Below are positions 57,158 through 64,000 of a stretch of 64,000 bases of DNA, in pieces. The notes beneath the pieces were generated by a model that was given only the letters and a program-made list of their open reading frames with translations, was not told the origin of the DNA and searched no databases. This stretch comes from Flavobacteriales bacterium (GTDB taxonomy: Bacteria > Bacteroidota > Bacteroidia > Flavobacteriales_C > GCA-002722245): NCBI GenBank assembly GCA_023251075.1, contig JAHEZM010000006.1, positions 1 to 64,000 on the forward strand, given 5' to 3'. Every line of letters starts with the position of its first letter. Within the stretch, counting starts at the first letter, position 1. The translations under genes were made by a program, and so were the position numbers.

Positions 57158-58729
57158 TTAAAATCTACTATTGTTTTCTGACACCACTCTTTTCAAGACC
57201 TTAGATTTTATAATTTCCTGAACAGGTTTTCCATAAATTTTTGATTCGAGCCATGAAATAATATCAAAATACATAAATGCTCTTTTTTCGTAAGGATTTG
57301 TAGCCAATGGCATTAATTGGTCGCGCAATTCCTTAAACGCTGTTCTAAGCTCTTTATCCGTTCTAACAGTATTTAGTTTTTTAAGAAAACGTATAATTCG
57401 AGTTTGAAACAAATGCAAATCCTCTTTTTTACTAAGAAATCGATAGGTTGATTTGATGAAATAATCAACCAAATCTTTATGTTTTAATTCATAATGTGAA
57501 ATCAAATTCAATATTCTCGCGAAACTCAAAATATCAGCACGAAGATCAACATCCTTTTCATTAATAATTTCATTCAACCAATGAACCGTCTCTTTGTATT
57601 GCTCATTGCCAAAATACATACACGCAAACTTATAATAAAACAAAAGCAAATCATACTGACTTAATTTGTCTTTATACTTATCCAACTCTTTAACAATTTT
57701 ATCCACCTCCGCAGCTCCATGATCAAACTCTCCCAGCATAAAATACCTTTCAATTTTATGCTTCGATGAATAGCGGAAAATCTGAATAGCTATATTATCA
57801 GGTATATAGATATCTGACAACATTTTAACGTCTTCGAATTTTTGTGTTGTTTTTAAAAAATCATCATAGAAACTAAGCTTTGACTGAGCCTTTAGCAAAC
57901 TATTCACTCCTTTTACATACATCTCCAATTTAGAAACAATCAAGCTGGGATTTTGATCAAATAACTCTACCCACTTTCTTGCATAATCGTAACCTCTGCT
58001 ATAATCCTGTGTGAAAAAATAATACCCTACCAAAGAATCATACAAATGAATTCTCTCTTCTGCCGACAAAGAAGTTTCTTGGAAAACAGGTAAAGTAGAG
58101 TATAAAAAACTATTGGCCAATTCAAAGTCTTTGCTATTACGTATAAAACCAATTCGAAGATAAAAAGCATAGAGTTTCATTGATAAATTAGAGAAAGTAT
58201 TAATGTTGTTCAACTGCTTTTGCAAGAGCTCCCCTTCCGGAATAATCTGCTCTACTCTACCCTGAATATTCCTTCTCACAAACTTAGTAACCTGTTTCTT
58301 TTCCATTTCATGAATATCCAGCATCAATACAGTCTTTCCGTATTTCCTTGACATGTCTTTAGCCTTTTCTAACACCTTAGCACTCTGCTGATAAAGGCAT
58401 TTATTGTATAAAATCACAGCATAATCTATCTGCTCTCGAATTTTCAACTCTATATCATTTGATGCGTGAAGCATACGTAAACTCTGCATGATTTGCTTAT
58501 ACAGATGCTGTTTAATATTTGACAATTGTAAGGCTGTAATCGATTTTACTTTAACAAGAATCTTACTCTCACTATATGTATTCATCGCATCTATAGTATC
58601 AAAAAGCTTTAAAAACTTAGCATTCTCACCCCCTTTGTGTCTAGTTGCAAATAATTTAAAATGTCGTTTTTCCCCTTTGGTTAAGGACTTAATTAATTGA
58701 AAAAGCTGATCAGAGTTCTTTATAGACAT
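57158..58729 (-). CDS. uncharacterised long helical protein (paralogue of the gene at 17463-18980)
   Basis: 523 residues, no signal or membrane segment, wholly helical and Leu/Lys-rich with TPR-like repeats ('KKYGKTVLMLDIHEMEKKQ'-like pairs). The N-terminus 'MSIKNSDQLFQLIKSLTKGE' matches its paralogue's start, and lengths are similar. The two differ strongly in sequence over most of the length, so the duplication is old. I know no function. It is upstream of, and divergent from, leuA. Confidence 0.75.
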   Translation of the reverse strand: MSIKNSDQLFQLIKSLTKGEKRHFKLFATRHKGGENAKFLKLFDTIDAMNTYSESKILVKVKSITALQLSNIKQHLYKQIMQSLRMLHASNDIELKIREQIDYAVILYNKCLYQQSAKVLEKAKDMSRKYGKTVLMLDIHEMEKKQVTKFVRRNIQGRVEQIIPEGELLQKQLNNINTFSNLSMKLYAFYLRIGFIRNSKDFELANSFLYSTLPVFQETSLSAEERIHLYDSLVGYYFFTQDYSRGYDYARKWVELFDQNPSLIVSKLEMYVKGVNSLLKAQSKLSFYDDFLKTTQKFEDVKMLSDIYIPDNIAIQIFRYSSKHKIERYFMLGEFDHGAAEVDKIVKELDKYKDKLSQYDLLLFYYKFACMYFGNEQYKETVHWLNEIINEKDVDLRADILSFARILNLISHYELKHKDLVDYFIKSTYRFLSKKEDLHLFQTRIIRFLKKLNTVRTDKELRTAFKELRDQLMPLATNPYEKRAFMYFDIISWLESKIYGKPVQEIIKSKVLKRVVSENNSRF

Positions 58730-58916
58730 AATATGAAATAATAAAAAAACAAAAATTAAATAATTGATTATTAATTATTTGAAAAATATTTATGATTTAA
58801 ATATATACTTATACATCATTAAATATAACAATAACATTGGTAAAAAAAACAAAAAGAGAATGCAAATGCTATAGCTTTGGCCAAGAGGACAGAACTAAAA
58901 CAATAATAAAAAGACT

Positions 58917-60059
58917 ATGGCTAACAAAGTAGATATTTTCGACACAACACTTAGAGATGGAGAACAAGTGCCGGGTTGTAAATTGAATACAGAAGAGAAA
59001 ATCATTATTGCAAAACAATTAGAATTATTAGGGGTTGACATCATTGAAGCAGGATTTCCCGTTTCAAGTCCGGGAGACTTTCAATCCGTTGTAGATATTT
59101 CTAAAGCTGTTTCCAATGCAACAATTTGTGCCTTATCCAGGGCTGTTGATAAAGATATTAAAGCTGCAGGAGAAGCTTTAGCTTATGCAAAAAGAGGAAG
59201 AATACACACAGGAATTGCCACTTCAGAAATGCATAGAGTGCATAAATTAAGATTAACAGAAGATCAATTGTTAGAAAAAGCTGTTTTTTGTGTGAAGTAC
59301 GCTAAAACATTTGTTGAAGATGTTGAATTTTATGCTGAAGATGCAGGAAGAACAGATAATGTATTTTTAGCTAAGGTCATCCAGGCTGTTGTAAATGCTG
59401 GAGCAACTGTTTTAAATATTCCTGACACAACAGGATATTGCTTACCTCAACAATACGGAGAAAAAATAAAATTCTTAAAAGAGAATGTAAAGGGTATTGA
59501 TAAATGTACCCTCTCCACACATTGTCATGATGATTTAGGATTAGCAACCGCCAACTCAGTATCAGGAGTATTCAATGGAGCCCGTCAGATTGAATGTACC
59601 ATCAACGGAATAGGTGAACGTGCTGGAAACACTTCTTTAGAGGAGGTAGTGATGATATTAAAACAACATGGAGATTTGGGGTATACTACCAACATCAACA
59701 CAAAATTATTATCAAAAACCAGCAAAATGGTTTCCGAGATAATGAAAATGCCGGTTCAACCAAACAAAGCTATTGTGGGCGATAATGCATTCGCACATTC
59801 ATCAGGAATTCATCAAGATGGTGTTATTAAACACAGAGAAAATTACGAAATCATCAACCCTCTAGACGTGGGAGTTGATCATAGCTCAATAGTTTTAACA
59901 GCAAGAAGCGGAAGAGCTGCTGTTGCTTACAAAGCAAAATTACTAGGCTATGAACCAACAAAAGATGAACTCAATTTGATTTATGATAAGTTTATTAAAA
60001 TAGCAGACACTCAGAAAAGTGTAAATGACGAAGAGTTACTTGCTATTTTGAAATCATAA
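58917..60059 (+). CDS. leuA: 2-isopropylmalate synthase, catalytic part only
   Basis: First step of leucine synthesis: acetyl-CoA plus 2-oxoisovalerate gives 2-isopropylmalate. The TIM barrel has '[16 protein letters not shown]' (metal Asp and Arg) and '[15 protein letters not shown]' (metal His pair), with '[18 protein letters not shown]'. At 380 residues it lacks the ~120-residue C-terminal regulatory domain of full LeuA (~510), so leucine feedback by that domain is not expected. '[20 protein letters not shown]' is the linker subdomain. It heads leuA-leuC-leuD. Homocitrate or citramalate synthase is the alternative, but the operon settles it. Confidence 0.9.
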   Translation: MANKVDIFDTTLRDGEQVPGCKLNTEEKIIIAKQLELLGVDIIEAGFPVSSPGDFQSVVDISKAVSNATICALSRAVDKDIKAAGEALAYAKRGRIHTGIATSEMHRVHKLRLTEDQLLEKAVFCVKYAKTFVEDVEFYAEDAGRTDNVFLAKVIQAVVNAGATVLNIPDTTGYCLPQQYGEKIKFLKENVKGIDKCTLSTHCHDDLGLATANSVSGVFNGARQIECTINGIGERAGNTSLEEVVMILKQHGDLGYTTNINTKLLSKTSKMVSEIMKMPVQPNKAIVGDNAFAHSSGIHQDGVIKHRENYEIINPLDVGVDHSSIVLTARSGRAAVAYKAKLLGYEPTKDELNLIYDKFIKIADTQKSVNDEELLAILKS

Positions 60060-60103
60060 TTCCCTTCTACCTAGTTAAAAACAAATTAAAGCATTTATAC
60101 ATT

Positions 60104-61507
60104 ATGGCAGGTAAAACCTTATTTGATAAAATCTGGGAAAAGCACGTTGTAACAACAATACCCGACGGACCAGAAGTTTTTTACATCGATATTCAATACA
60201 TTCATGAAGTAACATCTCCACAGGCATTTGATGGACTTAGAAAAAGAGGAATTCCTGTTTTTAATACAAAACAAGTCGTAGCTACTCCGGATCATAATGT
60301 TCCAACTCTTGAACAGCATTTACCAATAAAAAATGAGTTGTCAAGAAAACAAGTTGACCAATTAATAAAAAACTGTGCAGATTTTGGAATTGAATTGTAT
60401 GGACTAAATCATCCTTACCAAGGAATTGTACATGTAGTTGGGCCAGAATTAGGAATTACCAAACCAGGTATGACTATGGTTTGTGGCGATAGTCACACTT
60501 CTACCCACGGTGCTTTCGGATGCATTGCTTTTGGTATTGGAACAAGTGAAGTCGAACAAGTTTTGGCAACACAATGTTTGTTACAAAACAAACCAAAACG
60601 AATGAGAATAAATATCGAAGGAAAATTAAACAAAGGTGTTTATTCAAAAGATATTATTCTTTACTTGATTGCTAAATTAACTGCCGGTGGTGGAACGGGA
60701 TACTTTATTGAATTCGCGGGCTCTGCAATTAGAAGCTTGAGTATGGAAGCAAGAATGACCATTTGCAACATGAGTATTGAAATGGGCGCTCGTGGTGGAT
60801 TAATTGCTCCCGATGAAACAACATTCAACTATGTAAAAGGCAGAAAATTTGCTCCACAAGGAGCCGATTTCGACGCTGCCGTTACAGAATGGAAAAAATT
60901 ATATTCTGATATTGATGCCCAATTCGATGCTGAATTTACTTATGAAGCGGCTGATATTGCTCCAATGATTACTTATGGAACCAACCCGGGAATGGGTGTT
61001 GGGATATCTGAGAATGTTCCTTCTGCCAATGCTATCGAAGACATTAAAGAAAGGGAGTCTTTCAACAAAGCATTAGAATATATGGGATTTTCTTCCGGCG
61101 ATAAATTAATTGGAAAACCAATTAACTACGTGTTTGTAGGAAGTTGTACCAACGCCAGAATTGAAGATTTTAGAATTGTTGCTGATGTGGTAAGAGGAAG
61201 AAAAAAAGCCGACAATGTAAAAGCGTATATCGTACCTGGCTCTAAACAAGTAGAGAAACAAATTTACGATGAAGGTATCGATAAAGTGTTGGAAGCTGCA
61301 GGATTTCAAATCCGTCAACCGGGATGCTCAGCCTGTTTGGCAATGAACGACGATAAAGTACCGGCAGGCGAATATTGCGTTTCAACATCAAACAGAAACT
61401 TTGAAGGCCGACAAGGACAAGGCGCCAGAACGCTTTTAGCCAGCCCGGCAACAGCAGCGGCAACAGCAATTAACGGTTACATTAGCGACGTAAGAGAACT
61501 TATTTAA
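60104..61507 (+). CDS. leuC: 3-isopropylmalate dehydratase large subunit
   Basis: Isomerises 2- to 3-isopropylmalate with LeuD, using a 4Fe-4S cluster. At 467 residues it has the usual length. '[14 protein letters not shown]' is the active-site loop. Cluster cysteines lie in '[13 protein letters not shown]' and '[13 protein letters not shown]'. It is 44 bases after leuA and 11 before leuD. Confidence 0.96.
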   Translation: MAGKTLFDKIWEKHVVTTIPDGPEVFYIDIQYIHEVTSPQAFDGLRKRGIPVFNTKQVVATPDHNVPTLEQHLPIKNELSRKQVDQLIKNCADFGIELYGLNHPYQGIVHVVGPELGITKPGMTMVCGDSHTSTHGAFGCIAFGIGTSEVEQVLATQCLLQNKPKRMRINIEGKLNKGVYSKDIILYLIAKLTAGGGTGYFIEFAGSAIRSLSMEARMTICNMSIEMGARGGLIAPDETTFNYVKGRKFAPQGADFDAAVTEWKKLYSDIDAQFDAEFTYEAADIAPMITYGTNPGMGVGISENVPSANAIEDIKERESFNKALEYMGFSSGDKLIGKPINYVFVGSCTNARIEDFRIVADVVRGRKKADNVKAYIVPGSKQVEKQIYDEGIDKVLEAAGFQIRQPGCSACLAMNDDKVPAGEYCVSTSNRNFEGRQGQGARTLLASPATAAATAINGYISDVRELI

Positions 61508-61518
61508 TCAGACACAAC

Positions 61519-62103
61519 ATGGAAAAATTTCAATCCTTAATATCTACAGCGGTTCCTGTTTCAATTGAAAACATTGATACCGACCAAATTATTCCTGCTC
61601 GATTTTTAAAAGCCACCACTCGTGATGGTTTTGGAGAAAATTTATTTAGAGACTGGAGATACAATACCGACAACACCCCTAAAACCGATTTCATTTTAAA
61701 TGACAAGCGTTTTTCAGGAAAAATTTTGGTGGGTGGTAAAAACTTCGGTTGCGGATCAAGTAGAGAGCATGCAGCTTGGGCTATTCACGACTACGGTTTT
61801 AAAGTAGTAGTATCAAGTTTTTTTGCCGACATCTTCAAAAACAATGCTCTAAACAACTCATTGTTGCCTATCACTGTTAGTCCGGAATTTTTGCAAAAAT
61901 TATTCACAGCAATTGAAAGTAATCCAACAACAGACATCAAAGTTGATTTACCAGAACAATACATTCAATTGGTGGCTACAGGGGAAAGAGAATCATTTGA
62001 AATTAATGCATACAAAAAAGAATGTATGATTAATGGATATGACAATATCGATTATTTGTTAAGCATCGAAGACAAGATCAAAGAGTACGAAAAACAGAGA
62101 TAA
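61519..62103 (+). CDS. leuD: 3-isopropylmalate dehydratase small subunit
   Basis: 194 residues. '[20 protein letters not shown]' and '[20 protein letters not shown]' are the hallmark motifs of LeuD, which completes the active site of LeuC. A terminator follows directly, so leuB has a separate transcript. Confidence 0.96.
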   Translation: MEKFQSLISTAVPVSIENIDTDQIIPARFLKATTRDGFGENLFRDWRYNTDNTPKTDFILNDKRFSGKILVGGKNFGCGSSREHAAWAIHDYGFKVVVSSFFADIFKNNALNNSLLPITVSPEFLQKLFTAIESNPTTDIKVDLPEQYIQLVATGERESFEINAYKKECMINGYDNIDYLLSIEDKIKEYEKQR

Positions 62104-62138
62104 AAAAAGGATCCGTCAACTGACGGATCCTTTTTTTA
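62103..62138 (+). terminator. terminator of leuACD (bidirectional)
   Basis: GGATCCGTCA (62109-62118) pairs with TGACGGATCC (62121-62130); A and T runs on both sides let it work in either direction. Confidence 0.85.
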
Positions 62139-62151
62139 TTGATTAGAAATC

Positions 62152-62538
62152 TTATTGCTTTTCTAACTCTGTAACTTCGGTATAGTCATTTCCAAAGAAA
62201 GAATATTTACGTTCCCAAGTTTGTTTACTATACCCACTTTTAGTAACAGTATAACTTGTTGAATTAGTAAAAGTTAAAGTAACAGTAGATTCTGAAACAG
62301 ACCAAGTAAAGGCCGCCGAGTAAGTTCCATCGGTCATGGTACCTTTTCCACCATCTTTATCAAAAGCGTAAAACTCAGCATCGGGGGCGGTAGAATTAGA
62401 GGTTGAACCAGTAGTTGTAGTAATTTTTACTACTTTCCATTTTTCTCCATCTAATTCATTTTTAATCATTGTTTCCTTTGAACACGAGGTAAGAAATAAT
62501 GAAAAAGAAACAAGGGATAATAAAATCAGTTTTTTCAT
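62152..62538 (-). CDS. lipoprotein, possibly lipocalin-like
   Basis: 128 residues with the lipoprotein signal 'LLSLVSFSLFLTSC' (Cys19). 'LDGEKWKVVKITTTTGS' and the strand pattern 'GTMTDGTYSAAFTWSVSEST' resemble the small Bacteroidota lipocalin-like domains. It stands antisense in the leu cluster, between leuD and leuB. No link to leucine is evident. Confidence 0.72.
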   Translation of the reverse strand: MKKLILLSLVSFSLFLTSCSKETMIKNELDGEKWKVVKITTTTGSTSNSTAPDAEFYAFDKDGGKGTMTDGTYSAAFTWSVSESTVTLTFTNSTSYTVTKSGYSKQTWERKYSFFGNDYTEVTELEKQ

Positions 62539-62645
62539 GATAAATAATTTAAAGTTTGATCTAAATATATAACTAATATTATTTCTTTGTTCATTCCCCT
62601 CTCAATTCCTTTTTCTTATCTTAGTCGCCCATTAAAAAAAGAAAC

Positions 62646-63719
62646 ATGAATTTTAATATTGCTGTAATTAAAGGAGACGGTATTGGTCCCGAAATCATCG
62701 ATCAATCAATCAAAGTATTAAATTCAATTGCAAAAAAATTCAATCATCAATTCAACTTTCAAGAAGTATTGATGGGAGCTTGTGCAATTGACGCAACAGG
62801 AGTTCCTCTTCCAGATGAAACTTTAGAAGTTTGTAAAAAATCGGATGCTATTTTATTTGGTGCAATTGGGCATCCTAAATACGATAATGATCCAAATGCG
62901 AAAGTTCGCCCCGAGCAAGGTTTATTGAAAATCAGAAAAGAATTGGGCTTGTTCGCCAATATCCGTCCGGTTGAATATTTCCCCGCTTTAGCTCATCTTT
63001 CTCCTTTAAAACAAGGAATTATTGAAGGGGCCAACTTAGTAGTAATTAGAGAATTAACCGGAGGAATTTATTTTGGAGAAAAAGGGAAATCAGCCGACGG
63101 AAATTCAGCTTACGATAATTGCTCATACTCAAGAGAAGAAATTACACGCATTGCAAAAGTAGCTTTTGATTTGGCAATGAAACGCAAAAAACATGTAACC
63201 CTGGTTGACAAAGCAAATGTTTTAGAGACCTCTCGTTTGTGGAGAGAAGTAGTGAAAGAATTTGCTAAGGGCTATCCTGAAGTTACTTTGGAATTAATGT
63301 TTGTTGACAATGCTGCTATGCAGTTAATACAAAACCCAAGAAGATTTGATGTAATGTTAACAGAAAATCTATTCGGTGATATTTTAACCGATGAAGCATC
63401 TGTAATTACTGGCTCTATTGGATTATTACCTTCAGCATCAACAGGTAATAAAGTTGGATTATATGAACCTATTCATGGATCATACCCTCAAGCTGCCGGA
63501 AAAAATATTGCTAACCCTATTGGAACCATACTATCAGCTGCCCTTCTACTTGAATCTGCTTTAAATTTAAATGAAGAAGCCAAAGCTATTCGCCAGGCCG
63601 TAGCTGAAGCAATTGCTGCTAATTTCTTAACAGAAGATTTAATAAAAGAGAATGCTAAATCAACTACGGAAGTGGGTGATTTTATTGCTAAAAAAATTCT
63701 TGAACCAGCACTAGCTTAA
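62646..63719 (+). CDS. leuB: 3-isopropylmalate dehydrogenase
   Basis: Oxidises and decarboxylates 3-isopropylmalate with NAD. The 357 residues fit the family. 'AVIKGDGIGPEI' opens the fold. 'VVIRELTGGIYFGEKG' is the substrate-binding loop. 'VDNAAMQLIQNPRRFDVMLT' and 'EPIHGSYPQAAGKNIANPI' (NAD site) follow. A TATCTTAG-like box at ~62617-62624 may be its promoter. It is separated from leuD by the lipoprotein gene. Confidence 0.96.
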   Translation: MNFNIAVIKGDGIGPEIIDQSIKVLNSIAKKFNHQFNFQEVLMGACAIDATGVPLPDETLEVCKKSDAILFGAIGHPKYDNDPNAKVRPEQGLLKIRKELGLFANIRPVEYFPALAHLSPLKQGIIEGANLVVIRELTGGIYFGEKGKSADGNSAYDNCSYSREEITRIAKVAFDLAMKRKKHVTLVDKANVLETSRLWREVVKEFAKGYPEVTLELMFVDNAAMQLIQNPRRFDVMLTENLFGDILTDEASVITGSIGLLPSASTGNKVGLYEPIHGSYPQAAGKNIANPIGTILSAALLLESALNLNEEAKAIRQAVAEAIAANFLTEDLIKENAKSTTEVGDFIAKKILEPALA

Positions 63720-63742
63720 AATACAAAGTCATATAAAAAACA

Positions 63743-63776
63743 AAAGCGAGACTAAGTCATTAGTCTCGCTTTTTAT
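63743..63776 (+). terminator. terminator of leuB (bidirectional)
   Basis: AAAGCGAGACTA (63743-63754) pairs with TAGTCTCGCTTT (63761-63772), then T's; it lies between convergent genes. Confidence 0.85.
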
Positions 63777-63790
63777 TTAACACACTAGCC

Positions 63791-64000
63791 TTATTTTACA
63801 TTTATCAATTGCTGTTTTGCTTTTTCATCATCTAGCTTTCTTTGCTTCAAAGTATTTAAATAACTTACGGAAGATTTATTTCCTTCAGCAACTGCTTTTT
63901 CTGCAAATTCGATAGCTTTATCAATCGATCCGGTAACTTCATGAATCAAAGCTATATTGTGAAAAGCACGCCCTCTTACTTTTGGTTTCTCAGCACTGGT
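63791..64000 (-). CDS. C-terminal part of a TPR-like protein (possible DUF6340), cut by the window edge
   Basis: The minus-strand frame is open from base 64000 and ends TAA at 63791-63793, giving 69 residues. 'RGRAFHNIALIHEVTGSIDK' and 'AIEFAEKAVAEGNKSSVSYL' are a TPR-type helical pair near the C-terminus, as in Bacteroidota DUF6340 lipoproteins. The start is outside the window, so a signal peptide cannot be checked. Confidence 0.65.
   Translation of the reverse strand, partial: TSAEKPKVRGRAFHNIALIHEVTGSIDKAIEFAEKAVAEGNKSSVSYLNTLKQRKLDDEKAKQQLINVK

Noticed and set aside
62152-62538. Broken leu gene between leuD and leuB
   Set aside because: The frame is a complete lipoprotein with signal peptide and stop, on the other strand; no leu-like motif is present.

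Overview
The window is one AT-rich stretch of a Bacteroidota chromosome (Flavobacteriia/Bacteroidia-like). Five lines of evidence agree. Several secreted proteins end in the C-terminal sorting domain of the type IX secretion system (T9SS). The omega subunit, DUF4835 and DUF6913 genes are Bacteroidota types. Start codons almost never have Shine-Dalgarno sequences. Several promoters fit the Bacteroidota pattern TTG-N19..22-TAnnTTTG. BamD and IspH have Bacteroidota-type forms. I see no prophage, insertion sequence, CRISPR array or origin; most of the window is housekeeping DNA interrupted by secreted-protein genes of unknown role.

Layout. 1-3.2 kb: the 3' end of one T9SS cargo gene and a complete family 18 glycosidase, which share nearly the same 3' end and terminator. 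3.2-5.5: bifunctional Rel (ppGpp). 5.5-7.0: secreted proteins, one with two Kazal-like repeats. 7.0-8.9: an ECF sigma factor overlapping a gene whose product looks like an inner-membrane anti-sigma region joined through a poly-Asn linker to an outer-membrane barrel. 8.9-12.2: a leftover folD 3' end, small genes, a T9SS cargo gene with a long structured upstream region, and a barrel protein whose start lies in a REP-like inverted repeat. 12.2-14.5: folD and ffh. 14.6-20.8: secreted and hypothetical proteins. 20.9-24.8: argS and typA. 25.0-25.4: a promoter-hairpin-terminator RNA unit ahead of a small gene. 25.9-33.3: a large minus-strand run of bamD, rpoZ, coaBC, DUF4835 and, separately, ispH, pyrD, HMG-CoA lyase. 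33.8-39.3: a candidate sRNA, a hybrid histidine kinase, a response regulator and a CPA2 antiporter. 39.3-46.6: xseA/xseB, dapA, DUF6913, M48 peptidase, VWA-type membrane protein, fabG. 46.6-54.2: barrel protein, MFS transporter, gyrA, clpC. 54.2-58.7: small proteins, 3-hydroxyacyl-CoA dehydrogenase, tRNA-Ser and tRNA-Arg, DUF4476 protein, and a second member of an uncharacterised long helical family. 58.9-63.7: leucine biosynthesis leuA-leuC-leuD-leuB with an opposing lipoprotein gene before leuB. The right edge cuts a TPR-like gene.

How the genes fit together. Leucine is made by leuACDB, and a possible leucine/ketogenic breakdown step is present as HMG-CoA lyase. SRP (ffh), BamD and the T9SS tails serve envelope biogenesis. 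Rel, TypA, ClpC and the histidine kinase/response regulator pair are stress-response functions.

The most unusual content is (i) the sigma factor/dual-membrane anti-sigma-like pair with its 17-copy AAC tract, (ii) three noncoding stretches with promoter, hairpin or terminator architecture at about 11.0, 25.2 and 33.8 kb, and (iii) a REP-type palindrome that supplies the start of a secreted-protein gene. All calls come from reading the sequence; no database search was run.
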